Positions 41,732-49,025 of a stretch of 51,934 bases of DNA are shown here, one piece after another. A model generated the notes under the pieces. It was not told the DNA's origin. It searched no databases and saw nothing but the letters and a program-made list of their open reading frames with translations. The position numbers and the translations under genes are program-made. The stretch comes from JBNKFQ01 sp050289385 (lineage in GTDB: Bacteria; Pseudomonadota; Gammaproteobacteria; Pseudomonadales; Porticoccaceae). Location: positions 1-51,934 of the forward strand of contig JBNKFQ010000192.1 in assembly GCA_050289385.1 (NCBI GenBank). Direction: 5' to 3'. Numbering within the stretch: position 1 is the stretch's first letter; every line of letters starts with the position of its first letter.

Positions 41732-42190
41732 ATGACTGTTAAATCTTTCCCCATTTCTGCGAATTATCTTCAAATCATAACCACCTTTCTCTGCATAATA
41801 TTTGTAGCTTCAGCAAGCCTTGCACACGAAACGCATGAAAAGTCTGACGATCAATCTGATTGGGTTCTGTTTTCGAAATTGCTACCCGATGTCCCAGGAA
41901 AAAGAATCACAGTGGTTGATTTGAAGTTCCCACCCAAGTCGGAAGCTCCAGGACAATCAGCTAAAGGTCATCGCCACTCTGGTTCAGTATATGTGTATGT
42001 AACTGAGGGCAGCGTGCGTTTTGGTATTGAGGGTGAACCGGTTCAACTGCTTCATGCAGGCGACAGTTTTTTTGAACCAGCAGGCGCCTTGCACACCGTT
42101 GCTGAAAATGCCAGCGATACAGAACCGGCTGCGGCCATTGCTGTACTGATACTGCCTGATGGAGCACCCATTACCACCTTTGACGAGTAG
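41732..42190 (+). CDS. Exported cupin-domain protein
   Basis: A 152-residue single-domain cupin with a signal peptide (TTFLCIIFVASASLAH). Motif 1 is seen at G-H80-R-H82 and motif 2 at GDSFFEPAGALH with H121. The motif 1 glutamate, normally the third metal ligand, is replaced by Val86, so any metal site would have three histidines or be altered. An AGGAGA ribosome site lies just before the ATG at 41732. It is divergent from the MocR-type regulator gene and is probably its target. The ligand or reaction is unknown. Confidence 0.85.
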   Translation: MTVKSFPISANYLQIITTFLCIIFVASASLAHETHEKSDDQSDWVLFSKLLPDVPGKRITVVDLKFPPKSEAPGQSAKGHRHSGSVYVYVTEGSVRFGIEGEPVQLLHAGDSFFEPAGALHTVAENASDTEPAAAIAVLILPDGAPITTFDE

Positions 42191-42579
42191 TTGTCCGGCG
42201 GAATATTTTGAAATGTAGTTGACCTGACACCGATTCTGATTGCGTGACTTCCGGAGGGGGCAGCTCTGCCGCAAATTACTCCTTGTTGTGAATGCCTGGA
42301 CCAATCTTGACCGTTTTACCACGCCCAAACCCCTGTCTTTCAAAGGGGGAGCCCGTTCGGTGGCACGATCGATCATGCAAATGGATACCGGTTGCGTACG
42401 CGCACGGTTGGTGTCAATTTTCAATACAACTATTGAATGCCATACAAAATTTCTGAAAACCTGCTGCCCGGCCGGACACGGCCGGGACTTTCCGTAAATT
42501 TTTTTTTGTGGGGTTTGCTCCCCAGTGCGTATATCCTTTAGATATCCCCCAACAGGCAACCTTCTTACCAGTGGCTCTG
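42191..42579 (+). other. 389-base gap before the first ECF cassette
   Basis: No convincing gene was found. A 7-bp perfect hairpin (TTCAATA at 42420-42426, TATTGAA at 42431-42437) and an 8-bp GC-rich hairpin (CCCGGCCG at 42467-42474, CGGCCGGG at 42479-42486) precede a run of nine to ten T that leads into the ECF promoter motif. The GC hairpin may end transcripts from the cupin gene, but the T run is 12 bases away. Confidence 0.5.
42504..42534 (+). promoter_or_regulatory. ECF-type promoter of cassette 1 sigma gene
   Basis: TTTTGTGGGGTTTG, five variable bases, then CAGTGCGTATAT. The same two blocks with the same five-base gap recur 50 bases before the receptor gene of this cassette (44332-44362). 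The start codon of the sigma gene is 46 bases away. This is the expected picture for a promoter read by the cassette's own sigma factor. Confidence 0.75.
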
Positions 42580-43143
42580 ATGTCGAACAAAGAAGATTCC
42601 AACGTTGTGCACCTGGCCGATCGTCCGGCCAACGCGCGTGCCCGCTTTCTGGAGCAATTGTTTACCGAGCACCAAGTCGCCTTGCGGCGGTTCCTGCGTA
42701 TGCGGCTGCTACCAGAGCAGGACCGGGAAGACATCCTTCAGGACCTGTTTCTGCGACTGGCGGATATGGAGGATATTCAGCAACGCTTTGCCGAACGGCC
42801 CGAGGGCGTTCGCAATTACTTGCTGGCCATGGCCGTTAATCTGGCTAATGACAAGGCCCGGCGCGCCAGTGTACGTCACGCCGATAAACACGACACGCTG
42901 GCAGAACAGAAAGAACTGGATGGTAGTTCGTCTCCGGAAGACCAGGTGTCAGCCGACCGGGATCTGGCCGCCGCCAAGGCAATTTTAATGAAACTGGGCC
43001 TGAAACAACGCAATGCCTTTGTGCTGAACCGCTTCAAGTGCCTCAGTTACCCGGAAATTGCCAGAATGATGAACGTATCTGTCAGTTCGGTCGAAAAATA
43101 TATCTCCGATACCCTGTACGCGTTGCGCAAGGAGATCGAATGA
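42580..43143 (+). CDS. ECF RNA polymerase sigma factor, FecI-like (cassette 1)
   Basis: A 187-residue ECF sigma factor. Region 2 shows LFTEHQVALRRFLRMRL and EDILQDLFLRLADM, the -10 recognition and core-binding part; region 4 shows LKQRNAFVLNRFKCLSYPEI then MMNVSVSSVEKYISDTL, the -35 recognition HTH. It belongs with FecI-type factors released by an outer-membrane signal. The ATG at 42580 begins MSNKEDSNVV and leaves the promoter motif intact; an upstream in-frame start would put that motif inside the gene. The FecR anti-sigma gene follows after 61 bases. Confidence 0.93.
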   Translation: MSNKEDSNVVHLADRPANARARFLEQLFTEHQVALRRFLRMRLLPEQDREDILQDLFLRLADMEDIQQRFAERPEGVRNYLLAMAVNLANDKARRASVRHADKHDTLAEQKELDGSSSPEDQVSADRDLAAAKAILMKLGLKQRNAFVLNRFKCLSYPEIARMMNVSVSSVEKYISDTLYALRKEIE

Positions 43144-43204
43144 ATGACCAAAGAGCAGAGAACACCTACCGCTGCAACGGGATGCCACCGTTGAGGACAG
43201 GCCT

Positions 43205-44302
43205 ATGAAGCAAACAACATCAAAACAGCTTTCCGGTGGCGCCATTGCGCAACAGGCCGCGACTTATGTGGCGCAGGCTCATTCCGGAAAGATGACAGAG
43301 GCTGAAGAGTTATCATTTCAACGCTGGTTTGGCGAGTCCCCACAGCATGAAGCGGAGTATCGCAAGGCTTTGGCGGCCTGGGACAAACTCGAAGGATTGG
43401 CTGATGACCCGGAACTGCTAGACCTGGACGCCATGAGTGCCGAGTATGCGCCTGATCGTGCAACTGAACGTGGAAAGTCGGGCCACTCTGTTTTGCGCTG
43501 GGCACTGGCCGCATGTCTGGTGGTTGCCGCCGGTCTGACGCTGTTACAGGTGCGTGACTTTTTTTCACAACCTGGTTCTGATACCACAATCTATATGACC
43601 CGTGTTGGCGAGCAAAAAAGCGTGCCCTTGCCTGATGGCAGTGTCGTGGCACTAAATACTGATTCACAGGTTCAGGTAACTTATTCCGGCGACAGGCGCA
43701 AAGTGGTACTGGAGCGTGGCGAAGTATTTTTTGATATCACCAGCGATGCAACACGCCCGTTCGTGGTCAGGTTGGGTTCTCAGTCGATCACCGTGTTGGG
43801 CACTCGTTTTAATGTTTATAAAAAGGGCGCGGAAATCACCGTGGCGGTAGAGGACGGTGTGATCGCTTTGCATCCGGAAAACACGCCGGTGAGAGATTTT
43901 TCAGGCGCCGACAATAAGCGTGACGAAAAAATCAGACAGGTGGCCGATCAATATCGGCTTGCCGCAGGTTCGGTTATTACTTTTAAAGACCGCTCTGAAA
44001 TTATTGCCACCTCGACGCTGGATGGCAGCAACAATTATTATCCCTGGCAAGAGGGTGTGGTGACTTTTATAGATAAACCGCTGGTAAAAGTGGTGGAAGA
44101 AATGAATCGCTATACCAACCGCAAGGTGCTGATTTCTGACGCGGACATTATGGATATGAAAGTAAGTGGTGTACTGCATGTCAGAGAAGTAGAACAGGCT
44201 CTGTTTGGTTTAAAAGCTGCTTTTCCGCTGGAAGTAACATTTAATGTGCAAAGTGTGGTGCTTGCACGACGTGAGAGTGAGCAGGCAAAGGCAGATATGT
44301 AG
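43205..44302 (+). CDS. FecR-family anti-sigma/transmembrane signal protein (cassette 1)
   Basis: A 365-residue FecR-like protein. The N-terminal cytosolic domain (ELSFQRWFGESPQHEAEYRK, then WDKLEGLADDPELL) binds the sigma factor. One membrane helix follows (LRWALAACLVVAAGLTLL, about residues 97-117), then a periplasmic FecR domain (VVALNTDSQVQVTYSGDRRK, VLERGEVFFDI, VLGTRFNVY) and a C-terminal region that should contact the receptor's STN domain (WQEGVVTFIDKPLVKVVEEM). It passes the ligand-bound state of the receptor to the sigma factor. ATG 43205 follows a GAGGACAG site. Confidence 0.92.
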   Translation: MKQTTSKQLSGGAIAQQAATYVAQAHSGKMTEAEELSFQRWFGESPQHEAEYRKALAAWDKLEGLADDPELLDLDAMSAEYAPDRATERGKSGHSVLRWALAACLVVAAGLTLLQVRDFFSQPGSDTTIYMTRVGEQKSVPLPDGSVVALNTDSQVQVTYSGDRRKVVLERGEVFFDITSDATRPFVVRLGSQSITVLGTRFNVYKKGAEITVAVEDGVIALHPENTPVRDFSGADNKRDEKIRQVADQYRLAAGSVITFKDRSEIIATSTLDGSNNYYPWQEGVVTFIDKPLVKVVEEMNRYTNRKVLISDADIMDMKVSGVLHVREVEQALFGLKAAFPLEVTFNVQSVVLARRESEQAKADM

Positions 44303-44331
44303 CAAATAATATTTTCATTTTTTGGTTATAT

Positions 44332-44362
44332 TTTTGTGGGGTTTGAAATTCAGTGCGTATAT
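44332..44362 (+). promoter_or_regulatory. ECF-type promoter of cassette 1 receptor gene
   Basis: TTTTGTGGGGTTTG, five bases (AAATT), then CAGTGCGTATAT: the same two blocks and spacing as before the sigma gene of this cassette. The receptor start is 50 bases downstream. The receptor would thus be induced by the sigma factor that it controls. Confidence 0.78.
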
Positions 44363-44411
44363 ATCTGGGCAATATAAAAATACAGAAATATTTTTATCCC
44401 CGGAGGAACAA

Positions 44412-46913
44412 ATGAACCGTGTAAAATACGCAAAAATCGGACTGGCAAGGGCGATTGGTTTGGCCTCAGTGTTAGCGATATTGCCACTTGGTGCAAGCGC
44501 AAAGCAAGAAGCCATAGACCTGAAAATTGCAGCTCAGGCAACTGACGCAGCCTTAATCAAATTGGCTCAGGTCAGCGGTGTGCAGATTCTTTTTCCGCCC
44601 GAAATTGCCCGGGGCGTTCAGTCACAAAGTGTTGATGGCAACCTGACTGTTACCGAAGCAATGAATATTTTATTGCAAGATACCAATCTGTATTACCAAG
44701 TGGTGTCGGATAAAATGATAGTTGTTAAACAGAATTCGTCGGCAAGGAAAGATTCGAAAGATGGGTCGGGTCGAGTAGTCGACCCTGAAAAAACACGGCA
44801 AATTGAGGAAATGGTGGTTACAGCGACAAAACGGGAAACCGGCCTGCAGGACACCGCTATGTCTATCACCGCAATGGGTGAAGACGAAATCGACAAAAAA
44901 GGTTTGGTCGGAGCCGATTATCTGAGGTCGGTACCCAATATTAATTATGTCGAATTTACTCCAGGTTTTAGTACAGTGACAATCCGTGGTTTAAATGGTG
45001 GCTTTGGAACGCAGGATCTTAGTAGCACGTATTTGGGAGAAGTCCCGTTATCCTTTCCGCTTGTCAATCTAACATTCAAATCAGACGCGAAACTGGTGGA
45101 TCTGGAGCGCGTGGAGATTTTGCGTGGCCCCCAGGGCACGCTATGGGGAGCCAATAGCATGAGCGGGCTGGTTCGGAACATTCCCCAGGCGCCCAAACTT
45201 GATCGTTTTGAAGGTCACATAGATATTGGCGTTTCCAGTGTAGCGCACTCCGACGACCTGAGTAACAAACAAGTGGGTGTGCTCAATATCCCGCTGGTTG
45301 AAGACCGGTTGGCGTTGCGGGTCGCCGCCTACCGTTTCGACAACGCGGGATTTCGGGATCTGGTCAATACACCCTATGCAGAAAACGCTGCCGCGTTCAC
45401 GGGCACAACAGTTGCTACAGAAAAAGACGATAATCCCAGCGAATTTACGGGTGGGCGGGCGACATTGCTATGGCAAGTCAATGACCGTCTGGACCTGACC
45501 CTGATGGTCGGACACCAGAAGGATGAGTTGAACGGGCGCAATGCGTATTCGGTTTCTAATCCTGATGCAGGTAGTTATCGGGGCATCGCCCTTGAAGAGG
45601 AGCCTGGCTATACGAATACGATATTCAGGTTCACTCACTTCTTGCTTGATTATGATTTGGGTTGGGCGACATTGACCAGTGCGTCCACCTGGGTTGATCA
45701 TGAACAGGTTTGGCGATGGGGTGATGTCAATTATTTACCCATTGCCTGGGTGTCTAGTCAGGAACCGGAAATGCAAGGGTTCATGCAAGAAATTCGCTTG
45801 TCATCGCAGCTCAACAGCTCACTCCAATATACGGTTGGCCTGTACTATGAGGATCTGGATGCGAAAAGATACATTTATAATACCTGGATCGGTACCCAAG
45901 CGTCTCTCGAAGCGTTGGGATGGGCAGGAACTGATCCTCTTCTCCAGGATATGCGACAAATGAATACCTCTAGCCAAGTCGCTTTGTTCGGGGAAATAGA
46001 CTATGCAATCAGTGAACAGTGGAGTGTCACTCTGGGTGGCCGCTGGTTCGATTATGAACGAGAGTATGTTGAGGAAGGTAAACAATTTACAACCATGCTC
46101 AATCCGGAACCCCTTGGGGTCAATGAACAAGGGGACACCCTGAAAGCCGGTATAGAGTTCACCCCCAATGACGAAACTATGTTGTATGCGACTTGGGCGG
46201 AGGGGTTTCGCCTTGGTCGAGGACAAAGCGTCCCCCCTTCAGCGACCTGCGATGTTGACGGAGACGGTTTCCTGGATTCTACCAATGCCAGGCTTACCGA
46301 TAAAGTCAATAGCGATCGCTCGGAAAATTATGAATTGGGCGCCAGGCTGACCTGGCTGGATAATCGGCTCATGACCAATGCAACCCTGTATCGGGTCGAT
46401 TGGAACGATATTCCTGTGATCATCGGTGTTACTACAGACACTTGTAATGCCGCCGTCACCAATAACAGCGGCAGAGCGCGCTCTCAAGGCCTGGAGCTTG
46501 AAGTACGGTATCAGGTGACGCCCAGCCTGGAAGTCACTCTGGGTGCCGGTTACAACGATACAGAATTTCTGGATGATCTGGTTGGAGGCAAAGGCGATCG
46601 GCTACCACTGGCGCCAGAATATAACGGCAATCTTGGCCTGGAATATCATTTCTCGTTAACAGGACGCCCGAGTTTTGTTCGATCGGATTATACGTTCTCG
46701 GGTGGATCATATCCGGATGTAAGCCGGTTTTTCCCCAGAACAGGCGCCTATGGGCAGTGGAGTCTGCGAGCGGGGATGGACTTTGAGCGGGTTTCCGTGC
46801 AGGTATTTGGCAAAAACCTCACTAACGAGGATGAAATTACCTATCAGGATCCGGGTGGCGTCTGGCAGCTATCGCCGCGCGAACTCGGCGTTGATGTCAA
46901 GTATCATTTTTAG
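44412..46913 (+). CDS. TonB-dependent receptor with STN signalling domain (cassette 1)
   Basis: An 833-residue receptor-transducer. After the signal peptide (GLASVLAILPLGASA) comes an STN domain, about residues 30-105 (LKIAAQATDAALIKLAQVSG ... NLTVTEAMNILLQDTNLYYQ), which talks to FecR. A TonB-box-like EEMVVTATKRET and a plug with VEILRGPQGTLWGANSMSG follow, then a barrel ending in VDVKYHF. An outer loop carries CDVDGDGFLDS (Cys613), an EF-hand-like calcium-binding pattern, and another Cys lies about 70 residues later. GGAGG precedes the ATG. The ligand is unknown; relatives import siderophores or carbohydrates. A strong terminator ends the cassette. Confidence 0.93.
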   Translation: MNRVKYAKIGLARAIGLASVLAILPLGASAKQEAIDLKIAAQATDAALIKLAQVSGVQILFPPEIARGVQSQSVDGNLTVTEAMNILLQDTNLYYQVVSDKMIVVKQNSSARKDSKDGSGRVVDPEKTRQIEEMVVTATKRETGLQDTAMSITAMGEDEIDKKGLVGADYLRSVPNINYVEFTPGFSTVTIRGLNGGFGTQDLSSTYLGEVPLSFPLVNLTFKSDAKLVDLERVEILRGPQGTLWGANSMSGLVRNIPQAPKLDRFEGHIDIGVSSVAHSDDLSNKQVGVLNIPLVEDRLALRVAAYRFDNAGFRDLVNTPYAENAAAFTGTTVATEKDDNPSEFTGGRATLLWQVNDRLDLTLMVGHQKDELNGRNAYSVSNPDAGSYRGIALEEEPGYTNTIFRFTHFLLDYDLGWATLTSASTWVDHEQVWRWGDVNYLPIAWVSSQEPEMQGFMQEIRLSSQLNSSLQYTVGLYYEDLDAKRYIYNTWIGTQASLEALGWAGTDPLLQDMRQMNTSSQVALFGEIDYAISEQWSVTLGGRWFDYEREYVEEGKQFTTMLNPEPLGVNEQGDTLKAGIEFTPNDETMLYATWAEGFRLGRGQSVPPSATCDVDGDGFLDSTNARLTDKVNSDRSENYELGARLTWLDNRLMTNATLYRVDWNDIPVIIGVTTDTCNAAVTNNSGRARSQGLELEVRYQVTPSLEVTLGAGYNDTEFLDDLVGGKGDRLPLAPEYNGNLGLEYHFSLTGRPSFVRSDYTFSGGSYPDVSRFFPRTGAYGQWSLRAGMDFERVSVQVFGKNLTNEDEITYQDPGGVWQLSPRELGVDVKYHF

Positions 46914-46966
46914 AAAAACCGATTTATTCCTGTTTACCTGACAACTGTTTTTATACACGCTTCATC

Positions 46967-47007
46967 AAGGGTGCAGAGTGCATGGAAAATCAGTGACTCT
47001 GACCCTT
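46967..47007 (+). repeat. 41-bp REP-like palindrome, copy 2
   Basis: The same 41-base imperfect palindrome as at 39844-39884, differing at about six positions, and again just downstream of a plus-strand gene. It lies between the cassette 1 receptor stop and the terminator. Confidence 0.75.
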
Positions 47008-47016
47008 CGATTCTTC

Positions 47017-47049
47017 AAAAACGGGCCACCGCACAAGTGGCCCGTTTTT
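47017..47049 (+). terminator. Terminator after ECF cassette 1
   Basis: AAAAACGGGCCAC (47017-47029) and GTGGCCCGTTTTT (47037-47049) make a 13-bp perfect stem with a 7-nt loop and a T run, a textbook intrinsic terminator. It separates the two ECF cassettes. Confidence 0.92.
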
Positions 47050-47089
47050 CTTCATTTCTGACCAAAAATTAGGGTAGTCCTTAGGTCAA

Positions 47090-47109
47090 GTGTTTAGTTC
47101 ATGACATAC
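47090..47109 (+). promoter_or_regulatory. ECF-type promoter of cassette 2 sigma gene
   Basis: GTGTTTAGTT (47090-47099), six bases, then ATAC (47106-47109). The same 10-mer and ATAC, with seven bases between, recur before the cassette 2 receptor gene. It differs completely from the cassette 1 motif. Confidence 0.6.
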
Positions 47110-47176
47110 TTCGAGTGAGGGCCTGCCCCTTTCTGGAATATTTATACTGAATATGGACTAGCTGCAAATTACCGAG

Positions 47177-47806
47177 ATGCCTGTATATCGCAACAATGTG
47201 GTCGACCTGAGCGGCCGACCACAATTGACCAAAAAGCAACTGCTCGATGAGCTGTATCGGGCGCACAGTGCAGCCTTGCGTTCTTTTCTTCGGGCTCGTC
47301 TGGGGGTGGCAGGTAATCCGGATGATGTGGTGCAAGAAGTCTTTTGCAAACTGGCGACGATTCCTGACGCTGAGCTGCATCAAAAATTGCCGTTCGGCGC
47401 CGACAGCAATCGCGCCTTTATTTTCACCGTGGCCAACAATCTCGTACTCAACCAGGAAAGGCACGAAAACGTCAAACGCAAATACCGAAGCGAACAACAG
47501 GCGCAGGCAGAGGAACAAGGCGATAGCCTGGGCATTACGCCAGAAACCATCACAGCCTCGGCTGAATCTCTGCGCCGGGTAAAAACCGCCATTGCCAACC
47601 TCAAACCCACCTGGCGCCGGGCTTTTGTGTTCCATCGCTTCAAGGGGTACAGCTACAGGGACATTGCTGCCGAAATGGATGTGTCAGTCAAACAGGTCGA
47701 AAAGTACATACAAAACGCGCTGTATCAAGTGCGTGTACGTAGCGGCTACAAGAGTGAGCTGGATCAGGGATACCATTCCGGTGCGACAAAAGGAGGGCTG
47801 AAATGA
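47177..47806 (+). CDS. ECF RNA polymerase sigma factor, FecI-like (cassette 2)
   Basis: A 209-residue ECF sigma factor, paralogous in type to the one in cassette 1 but clearly diverged. Region 2 shows LYRAHSAALRSFLRARLG and DDVVQEVFCKLATI; region 4 shows LKPTWRRAFVFHRFKGYSYR then IAAEMDVSVKQVEKYIQNAL. The ATG is preceded by a weak site (ACCGAG). Its stop overlaps the start of the FecR-type gene (ATGA), indicating translational coupling of sigma and anti-sigma, unlike cassette 1 where 61 bases separate them. Confidence 0.92.
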   Translation: MPVYRNNVVDLSGRPQLTKKQLLDELYRAHSAALRSFLRARLGVAGNPDDVVQEVFCKLATIPDAELHQKLPFGADSNRAFIFTVANNLVLNQERHENVKRKYRSEQQAQAEEQGDSLGITPETITASAESLRRVKTAIANLKPTWRRAFVFHRFKGYSYRDIAAEMDVSVKQVEKYIQNALYQVRVRSGYKSELDQGYHSGATKGGLK

Positions 47807-48852
47807 CTCACACAATAAAAGAGCGTGCTGTTATGCAGCAAGTGACCACACAGATAGCCCGCATGTTTTCCGGGCGTATGTCCGGGCAGGAAGCGTCTGA
47901 CGTTGCGACGGAACGTGACAGCTCAGTACAGCACAATGCCCAGTTTCTCACCACGGTGAGAATGATGGCAGACATGGAAGCATTGGCGGATGATCCGGAA
48001 TTGCTGGCCTATGCAGAATCTCCTGGCAAGAAAGGTTCTGGCGAATACCACAGGCCAATATTGGCAACAGCCGCCACGTTATTGTTGGGTCTGGTTGTGG
48101 GTTATTACTTCCTCCACGTTTATGAGCCACTGCCAGACCACAGAAATCTGCAGCGTTATGTGACCCGAATAGGTGAGCAAAAAACCATAACACTCAATGG
48201 TGGCAGTCGTATAACTCTGAATACTGCCACCGTGCTGATTGTCGATGACGGGCCTGAATGGCGCCGTGTTATGTTGCAGCGAGGCGAGGCGTATTTTGAT
48301 GTGGCACCAGACCCGCAGCGTCCGTTTACTGTTGATTTGGGCGAGCGTGCAGTCAGCGTACTGGGCACACAATTCAATATTCTGAAAACACAGGACAAAT
48401 TTACTCTGGCGGTGACAGAGGGCGCTGTCTCCCTGCATCAGCTGGAGGACGGCATCTCGCCAACGGCCCCTCGTTTGACGGCATCCGAAGATGAAGCTGT
48501 ACGGCTCACGTCTGCCGGGCAACGGCGTATAGAGGCTGGCATGGTAGTGGAATACAGCTTGTCACGCCACGAACTGGTAGCGTGGAAAGCGAAGAATATG
48601 CATCAGTTACAGAGCTGGCGTCAGGGTATACTGCAATTTGATGATGTGCCGCTTTACAAGGTAGTTCAGGAACTCAACCGCTATTCTGGCAAAAAGATTA
48701 TTATTGAAGATCCGACTCTGTCGGAACTTGAGTTTTATGCGACTTTGAAAATTAATGATATGAGAGGTGCACTCACTGCAATGGAATATTCCTTGCCCAT
48801 CAAGGTTATGTACCACTTTGATCGCATCGCACTTGTTATGAAAGATCAGTGA
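47803..48852 (+). CDS. FecR-family anti-sigma/transmembrane signal protein (cassette 2)
   Basis: A 349-residue FecR-like protein with a cytosolic N-terminus, one membrane helix (ILATAATLLLGLVVGYYFL), a periplasmic FecR domain (RITLNTATVLIVDDGPEWRR, MLQRGEAYFDVAPDPQRPF, VSVLGTQFNILK) and a C-terminal receptor-facing part (WRQGILQFDDVPLYKVVQEL). The cytosolic domain is more degenerate than in cassette 1: the Trp-containing RWF-type motif is missing, although MEALADDPELLAY is kept. It should relay receptor state to the cassette 2 sigma factor. Confidence 0.92.
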   Translation: MTHTIKERAVMQQVTTQIARMFSGRMSGQEASDVATERDSSVQHNAQFLTTVRMMADMEALADDPELLAYAESPGKKGSGEYHRPILATAATLLLGLVVGYYFLHVYEPLPDHRNLQRYVTRIGEQKTITLNGGSRITLNTATVLIVDDGPEWRRVMLQRGEAYFDVAPDPQRPFTVDLGERAVSVLGTQFNILKTQDKFTLAVTEGAVSLHQLEDGISPTAPRLTASEDEAVRLTSAGQRRIEAGMVVEYSLSRHELVAWKAKNMHQLQSWRQGILQFDDVPLYKVVQELNRYSGKKIIIEDPTLSELEFYATLKINDMRGALTAMEYSLPIKVMYHFDRIALVMKDQ

Positions 48853-48952
48853 TCACACAAAAAAATATCACAAAAAAAATTAATGAAAATACATAAAATT
48901 GTAACAAAAATGAAAATTGACCGAAATAAAAATAGGGGGGCGTCAAATTAAG

Positions 48953-48973
48953 GTGTTTAGTTATTGCAAATAC
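48953..48973 (+). promoter_or_regulatory. ECF-type promoter of cassette 2 receptor gene
   Basis: GTGTTTAGTT (48953-48962), seven bases, then ATAC (48970-48973), matching the motif before the cassette 2 sigma gene. The receptor start is 53 bases downstream. The region upstream is very A/T-rich and holds no gene. Confidence 0.6.
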
Positions 48974-49025
48974 GGCAATCTGAATTGGCCTTAATTTGAA
49001 AGTTAAATATCAAGAGGAAGGGAAG

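Noticed and set aside
42240..42497. 85-codon open frame before the first ECF sigma gene
   Set aside because: No start-site signal, no recognisable domain and no support from composition; it overlaps two hairpins.
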